DNA from: Patescibacteria group bacterium
GTDB taxonomy: Bacteria; Patescibacteriota; Kazan-3B-28; UBA10110
Length of the DNA: 33,968 nt
Direction of reading: 5' to 3'
NCBI GenBank assembly: GCA_016936175.1
Contig: JAFGPN010000014.1
Span: 1-33,968, forward strand
Under the pieces are notes generated by a model. It was not told where the DNA came from. It ran no database searches and was given only the letters and a program-made list of their open reading frames with translations. The translations under genes were made by a program, and so were the position numbers. Of the stretch, positions 10,501 to 20,324 are shown one piece after another; positions within the stretch are counted from its first letter, which is position 1, and every line of letters starts with the position of its first letter.

Positions 10501-11445
10501 ACCGGTGGAGTAGCCAGCGCTTTAGATATCACCCAAGGTTTGCCCCGCGTTGAGGAGGTGTTCGAGGCCAGAATGCCTAAAACGGAAGCGTTGCTGGCCG
10601 AGAAGAGCGGCACCATCAAAATTACGGAGGTTGGCGACAAAAAATTCCTTCAATTAATCGCCAATGTTGATAAGACTGTGGATGTACCGCGAGGAAAGGG
10701 AGTAACCCTTAAGGTTAAAGATGGCGCTGAAGTTAAAAAAGGCGATGTGTTGGCTACCGATAAGGATGATAGCCCGATCGAAGCGCCCTATAGTGGAGTG
10801 GTTAGTGTTACCGGAAATCGTGCCCACTTGATCTATCAAAAGAAAGAGGCCATCGAATATCCCATTACTTCCAACATGTTCCTGCGGGTGGCTGACGGAG
10901 ACAATGTTGAACAGGGCGATGCGCTAACCGAGGGTCACTACAGTCTAAAAGACCTGATGCGTCTCAAGGATGAAGCCGCCACCAAGCGTTATATCATTCA
11001 CGAGATTCAAAAGATCTATGCTCTTCAGGGTCAGAGCATTAACGATAAACATTTAGAGGTAATTGTCAGCCGCATGTTCGGTCGGGTGCGAATCCAAGAT
11101 GAGGGTGACAGCGAATATATGGCTGGCGAGGTAATATCCAAATTAATTGCCGACCGCGCCACTGCCGAACTAGTAGCCGCGGGTAAACGACCACTAACTT
11201 ACGAAAGCTTATTGCTGGGAGTTTCGAAAGCGGCTTTGAGCACCGAAGGATTCCTTTCGGCCGCTTCGTTCCAAGAGACCACCAGGGTGTTAGTGGATGC
11301 AGCTACACGTGGCACGATTGATCACCTCCGTGGATTGAAAGAAAATGTAATTATTGGTCGTCTAATCCCGGCCGGCACTGGTTTTAGAAATACAGCTATG
11401 CCCGAGTCGGTTCCGGAACCCGTAGCAGATGATGAGGAAAAATAA
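7585..11445 (+). CDS. rpoC: DNA-directed RNA polymerase subunit beta'
   Basis: [16 protein letters not shown] catalytic motif, N-terminal Zn site [24 protein letters not shown]. Confidence 0.99.
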   Translation: [1286 protein letters not shown]

Positions 11446-11449
11446 TTTG

Positions 11450-11566
11450 ACCCCGTTAGAAGTCCAACAGAGTTACGCACTTCTCCTCGGGGTAGAGTTG
11501 AGCGAACAGCGCTCCGCTTAGTTTTTAGCCCATCGGTTACTTGTCCGGGTAAACTTCTAACGGGGT
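11450..11566. mobile_element. MITE-like element E2 (core 11451-11565), TIR ACCCCGTTAGAAGT / ACTTCTAACGGGGT, TSD TTGA
   Basis: 14-bp perfect terminal inverted repeat (11450-11463 / 11553-11566); TTGA at 11447-11450 and 11566-11569 flanks CCCC...GGGG. Confidence 0.8.
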
Positions 11567-11595
11567 TGACAGAGTCAGGTGATAAGAGCTTAAAT
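11566..11595 (+). promoter_or_regulatory. Candidate promoter for rpsL-rpsG-fusA abutting E2
   Basis: TTGACA 11566-11571, 18-nt spacer, TTAAAT 11590-11595. Confidence 0.5.
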
Positions 11596-11603
11596 AGTCA
11601 GGT

Positions 11604-12020
11604 ATGCCTACCATCAATCAACTAATTAGAAAAAAGAGAAAAACTGCAACGCATAAATCAAAATCCCCGGCGATGCAGACGACTTTTAATACCCTTAAGA
11701 CCAGAATCGTTAAGCTGGACAAGGGTGCCCCTCAAAAACGCGGTGTGTGTCTGAAAGTAACTACCAAGACTCCCAAGAAACCAAACTCTGCCTTGCGCAA
11801 AATAGCCCGGGTTCGTCTAACCAATCGGATGGAGGTAACCGCCTACATCCCTGGTATCGGACATAACCTGCAAGAGCACTCTATCGTCACCCTGCGAGGA
11901 GGACGAGTCAAGGATTTACCCGGCGTTCGTTACCATATTATTAGGGGGACCTTAGATACAGCCGGGGTTGCCAACCGCAAACAGGGCCGGAGCAAGTACG
12001 GCGCTAAGGCAGCCGCTTAA
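11604..12020 (+). CDS. rpsL: 30S ribosomal protein S12
   Basis: [62 protein letters not shown]. Confidence 0.98.
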   Translation: MPTINQLIRKKRKTATHKSKSPAMQTTFNTLKTRIVKLDKGAPQKRGVCLKVTTKTPKKPNSALRKIARVRLTNRMEVTAYIPGIGHNLQEHSIVTLRGGRVKDLPGVRYHIIRGTLDTAGVANRKQGRSKYGAKAAA

Positions 12021-12032
12021 ATTAAATTCTGT

Positions 12033-12506
12033 ATGTCAAGAAAAGGCCGCATTCCTAAGCGAGAGATACCCCCGGACAAAAAGTACGGGAGTGTCTTGGT
12101 TCAGCGGTTTATTAATAAGGTCATGTTAAACGGTAAAAAGAATGTGGCCGAAAGCTCCGTCTACGCAGGGCTTGAAACTGCCAGCAAAAAATTAGGAAAA
12201 ACTCCTATGGAAGTTTTTCAGACAGTCATAGATAACGTTTCTCCGATGGTGCAACTTAGGAGTCGGCGGGTTGGCGGTGCCAACTACCAGATTCCAATGG
12301 AGGTAAGCTCGGAACGCCGAATCATCTTGGCTATGCAATGGTTGGTTAGATCAGCTCGGAGCCGAAAAGGGATGCCAATCGCTGAGCGGTTAGCGGCAGA
12401 GTTTATGGATGCGTTTAATAATACCGGCGGGGCAGTCAAGAAAAAAGAAGAGGTTCATAAAATGGCGGAAGCCAACCGAGCCTTTGCCCATTTCGCCCGT
12501 TTCTAA
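12033..12506 (+). CDS. rpsG: 30S ribosomal protein S7
   Basis: MSRKGRIPKREIPPDKKYGS...VGGANYQIPMEVSSERR...AEANRAFAHFARF. Confidence 0.98.
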   Translation: MSRKGRIPKREIPPDKKYGSVLVQRFINKVMLNGKKNVAESSVYAGLETASKKLGKTPMEVFQTVIDNVSPMVQLRSRRVGGANYQIPMEVSSERRIILAMQWLVRSARSRKGMPIAERLAAEFMDAFNNTGGAVKKKEEVHKMAEANRAFAHFARF

Positions 12507-12512
12507 AAATCA

Positions 12513-12566
12513 AGCAGGGCATCTACCGATTAACCTGCTAATATACTAACTCGCTAAATTTCTAAG
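12513..12566. repeat. Octad-phased array in rpsG-fusA spacer
   Basis: AACCTGCT-AATATACT-AACTCGCT-AAATTTCT-AAG at 12532-12566 (AANNNNCT x4); AGCAGG at 12513-12518 is complementary to CCTGCT at 12534-12539. Confidence 0.65.
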
Positions 12567-12567
12567 A

Positions 12568-14646
12568 ATGGCAGAGCGTCAGTATTCATTAGAGGATACC
12601 CGCAATATTGGCATCATTGCCCATATTGATGCAGGAAAAACCACCGTCACCGAGCGAGTTCTTTTTTATACCGGAAAAACTTATAAGATTGGTGAGGTCC
12701 ACGAAGGGGAAGCGGTAATGGATTGGATGGAACAAGAGCGCGAACGTGGAATTACCATTACCTCTGCCGCCACCACTTGTTTTTGGAACGACAAGCGCAT
12801 CAACATCATCGACACCCCAGGCCATGTCGATTTTACCGTTGAGGTGGAGCGTTCCTTGCGGGTGCTTGATGGCGGGGTAGTAGTATTTGATGGTGTCGCA
12901 GGCGTGGAACCTCAATCAGAAACCGTTTGGCGGCAAGCCGACAAATATCACGTACCGCGTATCTGTTTTGTTAACAAAATGGATCGGATGGGCGCCGATT
13001 TCTATTTTTGCTACAAGACCATCCTCGAGCGACTTAACAACAGCGCTATCCCTATTCAACTGCCGATTGGTGCCGCCGAGAACTACAAAGGTTTAATCGA
13101 TCTTCTGACCGAACGAGCCTATTTGTATCAGGATGATTTGGGCAAGGATGTGCTAGAAACGGATGTCCCAGACGATATGAAAGAATTAGTCCGCGAGTAT
13201 CGGCACAAATTGCTAGAGAAGATTGTCGAAACCGAAGACGCTTTAATGGAACGGTTTTTGGCCGACCAAGCGATTACGGTGGACGAACTAAAACAAGCTC
13301 TTCGGACGGCTGTGATTGAAGGCAAGGTAGCTCCGGTAATGTGTGGTTCGGCGCTTAAGAACAAAGGTGTTCAGAAACTGCTCGATGCCGTGGTTGATTA
13401 TCTGCCATCTCCTTTGGATGTGCCGCCCGTCGAAGGCCATATTCCAGGAAGCGAAGAGCCTGTGTTGCGGAAAGCATCTGATAGCGAGCCCTTTACGGCG
13501 CTGGCATTTAAGGTTGCCACCGATCCCTTCGTTGGGAAATTAATCTATTTTAGGGTCTATGCCGGCAAACTAAAATCCGGATCTTATATTTATAATTCCA
13601 GCAAAGGCCAGAAAGAACGTGTTGGTCGGATTTTAAGAATGCACTCTAACCATCGCGAGGAAGTTGACGAGATATTTGCCGGAGAGATTGGCGCCCTGGT
13701 CGGCGCTAAAAGTGTTACAACTGGTAACACTTTGGTTAACGAAGGCGACAAAGTTGTTTTAGAGTCAATCGTATTTCCTGACCCGGTTATCTCGGTGGCG
13801 GTAGAACCCAAATCTAAGGCTGATCAGGAAAAGATGGGCATCGCTTTAGGCAAATTAGCCGAAGAGGACCCAACCTTTAGGGTGCATACCGACGAAGAAA
13901 GTGGCCAAACTATTATTGAAGGAATGGGCGAGCTACATTTAGATATTATCGTCGATCGGATGCGACGCGAATTTAAGGTAGAAGCTAACGTTGGTAAGCC
14001 GCAGGTGGCCTACCGCGAAACTATCACCAAAGAGATTGACGTTGAAACTAAATACATTCGTCAAACTGGTGGTCGGGGTCAATACGGTCACGTAGTAGTT
14101 TTATTCGAACCGTTGGAACGTGGCAAGGGATTCGAATTTGTTAATAAGATCTTTGGTGGGTCTATTCCCAAAGAGTACATCCCGGCCGTTGAAAAAGGCA
14201 TGGCTGGGGCCATGAATAAAGGTGCTATCGCCGGCTACCCGATTGTTGATGTCAGGGCCACTCTTCACGACGGCAGTTATCACGATGTTGACTCGTCTGA
14301 GATGGCCTTCAGCATCGCTGGCTCAATCTGTCTACAAGACGGTGTCAAAAAGGGCAATCCAGTTATTCTTGAGCCAATCATGAAGGTAGAGGCGGTTACC
14401 CCGGAGGAGTTCGCTGGTGATGTGATGGGCGACCTCTCTTCTAAGCGAGGCAGAATTGAGGGGATGGGCGAGCGGTCTGGCGCCAAGGTGATTCACGCCT
14501 TTATCCCTCTGGCAGAGATGTTTGGCTATGCTACTAATCTGAGGTCGCTGACCCAGGGTCGGGCCTCCTCTACCATGGAGTTCTACCAGTACGAGAAGGT
14601 TCCGACTAACGTCCAGGAGGAACTAATCACCAAACGCAAAGGTTAG
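12568..14646 (+). CDS. fusA: Elongation factor G
   Basis: [55 protein letters not shown]. Confidence 0.99.
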   Translation: MAERQYSLEDTRNIGIIAHIDAGKTTVTERVLFYTGKTYKIGEVHEGEAVMDWMEQERERGITITSAATTCFWNDKRINIIDTPGHVDFTVEVERSLRVLDGGVVVFDGVAGVEPQSETVWRQADKYHVPRICFVNKMDRMGADFYFCYKTILERLNNSAIPIQLPIGAAENYKGLIDLLTERAYLYQDDLGKDVLETDVPDDMKELVREYRHKLLEKIVETEDALMERFLADQAITVDELKQALRTAVIEGKVAPVMCGSALKNKGVQKLLDAVVDYLPSPLDVPPVEGHIPGSEEPVLRKASDSEPFTALAFKVATDPFVGKLIYFRVYAGKLKSGSYIYNSSKGQKERVGRILRMHSNHREEVDEIFAGEIGALVGAKSVTTGNTLVNEGDKVVLESIVFPDPVISVAVEPKSKADQEKMGIALGKLAEEDPTFRVHTDEESGQTIIEGMGELHLDIIVDRMRREFKVEANVGKPQVAYRETITKEIDVETKYIRQTGGRGQYGHVVVLFEPLERGKGFEFVNKIFGGSIPKEYIPAVEKGMAGAMNKGAIAGYPIVDVRATLHDGSYHDVDSSEMAFSIAGSICLQDGVKKGNPVILEPIMKVEAVTPEEFAGDVMGDLSSKRGRIEGMGERSGAKVIHAFIPLAEMFGYATNLRSLTQGRASSTMEFYQYEKVPTNVQEELITKRKG

Positions 14647-14647
14647 G

Positions 14648-14700
14648 CCCTCCCCTGGGGTAAAGGGGCGAGGCCGGGGTTGGGGGGATTTTTGACCCCC
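14648..14700. repeat. G/C-rich hairpin repeat in fusA-tuf spacer
   Basis: ctcccc tggggtaaa ggggcgag and ggggg-gatttttga-ccccc hairpins in a 53-nt spacer segment. Confidence 0.5.
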
Positions 14701-14715
14701 AGCTCTGAAAAACCC

Positions 14716-14744
14716 TTGCGCTATACCTTTTAACAGTGTATTTT
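14716..14744 (+). promoter_or_regulatory. Candidate tuf promoter
   Basis: TTGCGC (14716-14721), 17-nt spacer, TATTTT (14739-14744); tuf has an AAAGGAG Shine-Dalgarno sequence. Confidence 0.45.
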
Positions 14745-14781
14745 CTAAAAGTATCGAATATAAACGTTAAAGGAGAAAGTT

Positions 14782-15969
14782 ATGGCAGAAGCTTTTAAGA
14801 GGGATAAGGTTCACGTCAACGTTGGTACTATTGGTCACGTCGACCACGGTAAAACAACTTTGACAGCTGCGATTACTCAGGTTTTGGCTGCTAAAGGTTT
14901 GGCCGAGGCCCGTAAGTTTGAAGATATTGATAACGCCCCAGAAGAGCGGGAGCGGGGCATTACTATTGCCACCTCTCACCAGGAATACTCTACCGAGAAG
15001 CGTCACTATGCTCACGTCGACTGTCCTGGTCACGCTGACTACATCAAAAATATGATTACCGGTGCGGCTCAGATGGATGCGGCTATTTTAGTAGTTGCCG
15101 CTACTGATGGTCCGATGCCCCAGACTAGAGAGCACATTCTGTTGGCTCACCAGGTGGGCGTGCCTCGGATGATAGTCTTTATTAATAAAACAGACATGGT
15201 CGATGACCCAGAGCTAGTTGATCTGGTCGAGGAAGAGGTGCGGGATCTGTTAACTAAGTACGAGTTTCCCGGCAAAGAAATTCCGGTTATTAGGGGTTCA
15301 TCCCTAAAGGCCCTCGAAAACCCTACTGATCCAACAGCGATTCAGCCGATCTTGGATCTACTCAATGCGATGGATACCTATATTCCAGATCCGGTGCGGG
15401 CTCTCGATAAACCTTTCTTAATGCCTATCGAAGACGTCTTCTCGATCAAGGGTCGTGGTACAGTGGCTACTGGCCGGGTTGAGCAGGGCATCGTTAAGGT
15501 CAACGACGAAGTCGAAATCGTTGGAATTAAGCCCACCAGGAAAGTAGTGGTTACCGGTGTCGAGATGTTCAGAAAGCTTTTGGACCAGGGTCAGGCTGGT
15601 GACAATATCGGCGCCCTTCTCCGAGGCATCGAACGGGCTGAAATCGAGCGCGGCCAAGTTTTGGCCAAGACAGGCTCGATTACTCCTCATACCGATTTTG
15701 AGGCCGAGGTATATGTTCTAAGCAAAGAAGAAGGCGGTCGCCACACACCGTTTACTAAAGGTTATAAACCACAATTTTACATCCGGACTACCGATGTAAC
15801 TGGCGACGTAGAGTTGCCGGCTGACCGCGAAATGGTGATGCCTGGTGATACGGTAAAGTTGGTGGTTAAGCTAATCGTGCCGGTAGCTATGGATGAAGGC
15901 CTCCGTTTTGCTATTCGCGAAGGTGGTAAAACGGTCGGTGCTGGCGCGGTAACCAAGATTATGAAATAA
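14782..15969 (+). CDS. tuf: Elongation factor Tu
   Basis: [50 protein letters not shown]. Confidence 0.99.
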   Translation: MAEAFKRDKVHVNVGTIGHVDHGKTTLTAAITQVLAAKGLAEARKFEDIDNAPEERERGITIATSHQEYSTEKRHYAHVDCPGHADYIKNMITGAAQMDAAILVVAATDGPMPQTREHILLAHQVGVPRMIVFINKTDMVDDPELVDLVEEEVRDLLTKYEFPGKEIPVIRGSSLKALENPTDPTAIQPILDLLNAMDTYIPDPVRALDKPFLMPIEDVFSIKGRGTVATGRVEQGIVKVNDEVEIVGIKPTRKVVVTGVEMFRKLLDQGQAGDNIGALLRGIERAEIERGQVLAKTGSITPHTDFEAEVYVLSKEEGGRHTPFTKGYKPQFYIRTTDVTGDVELPADREMVMPGDTVKLVVKLIVPVAMDEGLRFAIREGGKTVGAGAVTKIMK

Positions 15970-15984
15970 ATTCTAAACTAACAA

Positions 15985-16011
15985 TACCCCCAAGGCTCAC
16001 CCTTGGGGGTA
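15985..16011 (+). terminator. Terminator-like hairpin after tuf
   Basis: taccccc aagg / ccttgggggta, 11-bp perfect stem with 5-nt loop; no good U-tract follows. Confidence 0.6.
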
Positions 16012-16041
16012 GCTTGTACCTCTGGTTAAATTGAAATTTCG

Positions 16042-16395
16042 ATGCCCAAAATTGCTCCTAAAAAGACGGAAGACGGCAAAACTGCTACTGCTAAGCAGCG
16101 AATCCGGATTAAATTAAAAGCCTACGACCACCGAATAATCGACCAGTCAGCTAAGCTGATAGTCGAAACCGCTGAGCGTACTGGTGCTAATGTTGTTGGG
16201 CCGATTCCGTTGCCGACCGAAAAGAAGGTTTATACCGTACTCAGATCCACCTTTGTTCACAAGGATTCCAGAGAGCAGTTTGAGATGCGGGTACACAAAC
16301 GCCTAATCGAGATTACCGATCCACGTCCCAAGACGATTGATGCCCTGACCAATCTAAATCTACCAGCGGGTGTCAGCATCGAAGTTAAGATGTAA
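16042..16395 (+). CDS. rpsJ: 30S ribosomal protein S10
   Basis: [51 protein letters not shown]. Confidence 0.97.
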   Translation: MPKIAPKKTEDGKTATAKQRIRIKLKAYDHRIIDQSAKLIVETAERTGANVVGPIPLPTEKKVYTVLRSTFVHKDSREQFEMRVHKRLIEITDPRPKTIDALTNLNLPAGVSIEVKM

Positions 16396-16434
16396 TTAGT
16401 TATTAATTGATTAGTTTAATTCTTTGGCAGGGCC

Positions 16435-16440
16435 TATAAT
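16435..16440 (+). promoter_or_regulatory. Candidate internal -10 (TATAAT) between rpsJ and rplC
   Basis: Perfect TATAAT in a 75-nt spacer; -35 weak. Confidence 0.4.
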
Positions 16441-16470
16441 CCCTCCGAAGAAACGTTATTGTTTAGCCAA

Positions 16471-17061
16471 ATGAAAGGTTTACTTGCCCAAAAATCAGAG
16501 ATGTCTCAGTTGGTCTTGCCCGGAGGCTCAGTTGCGCCGGTTACCTGGTTAAAAGTGCAACCCAATGTGGTTGTCCAAGTTAAAACCAAAGAAACGGACG
16601 GCTATTCTGCAGTTCAGATTGGGACCGGTCGAGCAAAAAAAATAAACCGGGCTGGCAAGGGCCATCTTAAAGAACTAAACGTTCGGGTGTTGCGCGAACT
16701 TAGAGGGGAGACCGATCTCAAACGGGGGGATAAGATCGATCTGTCGATCTTTGAGGTGGGCGACCTGGTTTCTATCACTGGCGTCTCCAAGGGTAAGGGC
16801 TTTTCTGGTACGGTTAAGCGACACGGTTTCAGTCGGGGTCCGATGAGCCACGGTCATGATCATCATCGAGCTCCAGGGTCGATCGGTCCTATGGGTATCG
16901 CGCGGGTACTTCCTGGCAAAAGAATGGCCGGACATCAGGGAGCTGAACAGGTTACCACTCGGGGGGTAAAAATTATAGCGATTGATCCAAAAGCCGGCAC
17001 AGTTGCCATTAAGGGTTCGGTTCCGGGCGCTTACAAAAGTTGGGTATTAATTCGCAAGTAA
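16471..17061 (+). CDS. rplC: 50S ribosomal protein L3
   Basis: GVSKGKGFSGTVKRHGFSRGPMSHGHDHHRAPGSIG...PGKRMAGHQGAEQVTTRG; ATG 16471 preferred over TTG 16459. Confidence 0.97.
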   Translation: MKGLLAQKSEMSQLVLPGGSVAPVTWLKVQPNVVVQVKTKETDGYSAVQIGTGRAKKINRAGKGHLKELNVRVLRELRGETDLKRGDKIDLSIFEVGDLVSITGVSKGKGFSGTVKRHGFSRGPMSHGHDHHRAPGSIGPMGIARVLPGKRMAGHQGAEQVTTRGVKIIAIDPKAGTVAIKGSVPGAYKSWVLIRK

Positions 17062-17065
17062 ATTT

Positions 17066-17713
17066 ATGGTTAAAACTACCGCCAAAGTCTCGGTTAAAAA
17101 AACTACTGCCCAGCCGGCAGAGAGTTTAATTAAACCGGTTTTAGAAGCCAGTTTTCCTGGTTCGGAGATGAGTCTTAGAACCTTATCTCAGGTATTAATT
17201 AGTCAACAAGGCAATCAACGTCGGTCCACTGCCCATATTAAACATCGAGGAGATGTGGCTGGCACCACTAAAAAACCTTGGCGGCAAAAAGGAACTGGTC
17301 GAGCTAGGGTTGGTACTCGCCGCAATCCGGTTTGGCGTGGCGGGGGAGTAGTTTTTGGGCCAACTAATCAGAGAAATTTTAGTAAAAAAATTAACCAACA
17401 GTTGATTTTGCCGGCGTTAGTGGCTGTGTTGGCCAGTAAGGCTAAACGGGGAGAATTATTCGAACTTAAAGAGCTACCCAAAGAGGGCGCCAACAAGACA
17501 AAAACTTGGCTAACTGTGCTGGGTGGCACATTAGATCCTCGTAGCAACTTGTTGGTGGTGCCCGATTATCAGCCAACCTTGCGGCTAGCGGTTCGAAATC
17601 TAAGTTATGTCCAAGTAGTGTCAGCCAAACAACTCAGCGCTTTATCGGCTGCAGCCACTCGTCGAATTATCTTTTTACCAGGGGCTTTAGCCGCCTTACA
17701 GGAAAGGGTTTAA
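17066..17713 (+). CDS. rplD: 50S ribosomal protein L4
   Basis: RRSTAHIKHRGDVAGTTKKPWRQKGTGRARVGTRRNPVWRGGGVVFGP. Confidence 0.97.
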   Translation: MVKTTAKVSVKKTTAQPAESLIKPVLEASFPGSEMSLRTLSQVLISQQGNQRRSTAHIKHRGDVAGTTKKPWRQKGTGRARVGTRRNPVWRGGGVVFGPTNQRNFSKKINQQLILPALVAVLASKAKRGELFELKELPKEGANKTKTWLTVLGGTLDPRSNLLVVPDYQPTLRLAVRNLSYVQVVSAKQLSALSAAATRRIIFLPGALAALQERV

Positions 17714-18016
17714 ATGACTTTAATTATTAAACATCCAGTTATCTCAGAAAAAAGCATCCAACAAGGAAGCGTAAGTAAGTATGCCTTTGTGGTAGACCAG
17801 CGCGCCAATGCCCATCAGGTTAAGTTGGCAGTTGAGCGTTTTTTCAAGGTTAAGGTAACCAAAGTTAACATGATGAATGTAGCTGGCAAGCCCAAGCGAG
17901 TGGGCAGACGACGAGTTTATCGCGCCAACTGGCGGAAGGCTATCGTTACGTTAGCGCCCGGACAGTCGATCAAACTATTTGAGGAGACAGCCAAAGATGA
18001 CAGTCAAAAAGCTTAA
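17714..18016 (+). CDS. rplW: 50S ribosomal protein L23
   Basis: IIKHPVISEKS...YAFVVDQRANAHQVKLAVERFFKVKVTKVN. Confidence 0.97.
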   Translation: MTLIIKHPVISEKSIQQGSVSKYAFVVDQRANAHQVKLAVERFFKVKVTKVNMMNVAGKPKRVGRRRVYRANWRKAIVTLAPGQSIKLFEETAKDDSQKA

Positions 18017-18839
18017 ACCCAATACTGCTGGTCGCAGAAACATGAGCCAGGTCGTTAGAACGGGCGTGTTAACGAAGGTTAAACCGTTGAAGGCCTTAAC
18101 TCGTGGGGTTAAGCGTCGGAGTGGTCGTAACTCCCGAGGTGTCATTACTATACAGCATCGAGGTGGTGGAGCTAAGCGTCGGATGCGCTACATCGATTTG
18201 AAACAGACCAAATTGGGCATTCCGGGATCAATTAAATCTATTGAATACGATCCTGGTCGTTCGGCCTACATCGCTTTAGTTAATTTTTTAGACGGTGAAA
18301 AGAACTACATTTTAGCGCCGGTGGATATAAAGGTAGGTGATAGGATAGTTTACAATAGTAATACTAAGATCAAAGTTGGTAATCGGTTGATGCTCAAGAA
18401 TATTCCGACCGGCACAATAATTCATAATATTGAGCTACAGCCAGGTCGGGGCGGCCAGTTGGTTCGTTCGGCTGGAGGAGGAGCTTCTGTGATTGGTTTC
18501 GATAAGGGGCGGGCTCAGGTTCGAATCTCTTCCGGAGAGGTTCGATTAATTCCCGAGACTTGCTTTGCCAGTATTGGCTCACTATCCAATCCGGATCACA
18601 GCAACATCAAGATCGGCAAGGCTGGTCGTAAGCGGTGGATGGGTCGTCGACCAATCGTGCGGGGCAAGGCCAAAAATCCGGTAGATCACCCCCATGGCGG
18701 CGGCGAGGGTGGTAGCCCGATTGGGCTAAAACATCCCAAAACCCCCACCGGTAAACCCACCAAGGGCTACAAGACCCGCAAGAAGAATAAACCTAATTGG
18801 TATATTATCAAGCCTCGGACTAAGAAGCGGAGAAAATAG
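17997..18839 (+). CDS. rplB: 50S ribosomal protein L2
   Basis: GRNSRGVITIQHRGGGAKRRMRYIDLK, VDHPHGGGEGGSPIG; ATG 17997 gives a 20-nt overlap with rplW. Confidence 0.97.
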   Translation: MTVKKLKPNTAGRRNMSQVVRTGVLTKVKPLKALTRGVKRRSGRNSRGVITIQHRGGGAKRRMRYIDLKQTKLGIPGSIKSIEYDPGRSAYIALVNFLDGEKNYILAPVDIKVGDRIVYNSNTKIKVGNRLMLKNIPTGTIIHNIELQPGRGGQLVRSAGGGASVIGFDKGRAQVRISSGEVRLIPETCFASIGSLSNPDHSNIKIGKAGRKRWMGRRPIVRGKAKNPVDHPHGGGEGGSPIGLKHPKTPTGKPTKGYKTRKKNKPNWYIIKPRTKKRRK

Positions 18840-19142
18840 ATGTCTAGATCACTAAAAAAAGGCTGGTACGTTGATGCCAAGCTCCAAAAGAAGGTGGACA
18901 AGATGTTAGCAGGAGGGGCTAAGCGTCCTATTAAGACGTGGGCGCGGGCTTCGACCATCACCCCGGAAATGGTGGGACTAACCTTCGAGGTCCATAATGG
19001 TCGAGTTCATTTACCGGTGTTAGCAACCGAGAATATGGTTGGTCATCGCTTAGGTGAATTCTCTTTTACTCGTAAGTTTAAAGGCCACGGTGGCAAGATG
19101 GCCAAAGATCAGGCCAAAGCAGCTTCTGGGTCAAATAAATAA
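18840..19142 (+). CDS. rpsS: 30S ribosomal protein S19
   Basis: [61 protein letters not shown]. Confidence 0.98.
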   Translation: MSRSLKKGWYVDAKLQKKVDKMLAGGAKRPIKTWARASTITPEMVGLTFEVHNGRVHLPVLATENMVGHRLGEFSFTRKFKGHGGKMAKDQAKAASGSNK

Positions 19143-19144
19143 TT

Positions 19145-19660
19145 ATGCAAGTTACTGCTAGCGCAAAATTTGTTCGGATTAGTCCTAAGAAAGTTCGCCC
19201 TTTCCTAAAGGATTTGCGTGGCAAAAAGGTTATGCCGGTGTTAGCGGCGCTTAAATTTTCTACTACTAAATCTGGCCAACTGTTGTATAAACTAATCCAT
19301 TCGAGTGTTGCCAATGCCTCTAACAACTACAACCTTAAAGCTGATAATTTAAAAGTAAAAACCCTAACCGTTGATGATGGCCCGCGGTTTCGTCGATATT
19401 GGTACCGATCTCATGGTTCCGCTGATTTACAGCTCAAGCGAACTGCTCACATCAAGGTAGTATTGGAGGAGGTTGCCCCAACTACCAAGCCGGCAGTAGC
19501 TAAACCGAAAGCCAGTGCCGAAACCAAGTCGAAGGTAGCCGCTCCTTCAACCCCAGAAATCGAAAAATCAACCCCAATTCAATCGACCACCCCAGAGGCC
19601 AAAAAACCCCGTGGTCGGGGCAGAATTAAGCAGATATTTACTCGTACTACTCATAAGTAA
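19145..19660 (+). CDS. rplV: 50S ribosomal protein L22 with long C-terminal extension
   Basis: AKFVRISPKKVRPFLKDLRGK...VDDGPRFRRYWYRSHGSADLQLKRTAHIKVVL followed by about 60 residues rich in K/A/P/T. Confidence 0.95.
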   Translation: MQVTASAKFVRISPKKVRPFLKDLRGKKVMPVLAALKFSTTKSGQLLYKLIHSSVANASNNYNLKADNLKVKTLTVDDGPRFRRYWYRSHGSADLQLKRTAHIKVVLEEVAPTTKPAVAKPKASAETKSKVAAPSTPEIEKSTPIQSTTPEAKKPRGRGRIKQIFTRTTHK

Positions 19661-19665
19661 TCACC

Positions 19666-20322
19666 ATGGGACACAAAGTCAATCCAATTAGTGTTCGGCT
19701 CGGCTACACTGCTCAATGGAAGTCACGGTGGTTCGATGCCAAAAACTACGCTCCCAATTTACTGGAAGACTATCACATGAGAAAGTTAATCGACGGCGAA
19801 CTTAAAAAAGCTGCCGTTGAACGAATTGAAATCGAACGCCTAAGTCACAGTGTTGTAATAAAGATTCACACTGCTCGTCCCGGTATGATTATCGGTCGAG
19901 GAGGAGCTGGCGTAGAGGCTCTTAGACAGAAGATTAAAAAGCTGATTGGTCGAGACGTTAAACTCGATATTGTTGAAGTAAGAAACCCCGAAGCCAATGC
20001 AACGGTGTTGGCTCTCCAGATCGTTGAGCAGATCGAACGACGGATGCCATTTAGGCGAGCCATTAGAGGCGTAATGGAGTCGGCTAGTCGTTCTCGAGTA
20101 GACGGGATTAAGGTGGAGATTGCCGGGAGGCTTAACGGAGCCGAGATCGCCAGGCGAGAGATGTTTATTAAAGGCTCGGTGCCGCTTCACACCCTCCGTC
20201 ATTTTATTGATTTTTCTAAAAAGACCGCTTTTACTACTTACGGCACAATCGGGGTTAAGGTATGGGTGTTTAGATCGGGAGCCCAAGAAACCGGTGCCGA
20301 GGAGCAAGCTAATAAGCAATAA
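19666..20322 (+). CDS. rpsC: 30S ribosomal protein S3
   Basis: [43 protein letters not shown]. Confidence 0.98.
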   Translation: MGHKVNPISVRLGYTAQWKSRWFDAKNYAPNLLEDYHMRKLIDGELKKAAVERIEIERLSHSVVIKIHTARPGMIIGRGGAGVEALRQKIKKLIGRDVKLDIVEVRNPEANATVLALQIVEQIERRMPFRRAIRGVMESASRSRVDGIKVEIAGRLNGAEIARREMFIKGSVPLHTLRHFIDFSKKTAFTTYGTIGVKVWVFRSGAQETGAEEQANKQ

Positions 20323-20324
20323 TT

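Noticed and set aside
19840-20319. 159-aa minus-strand ORF opposite rpsC
   Set aside because: Antisense of a well-conserved ribosomal gene with no recognisable domain; same for the other long antisense ORFs (e.g. 32319-32714, 4896-5243, 12589-12915).
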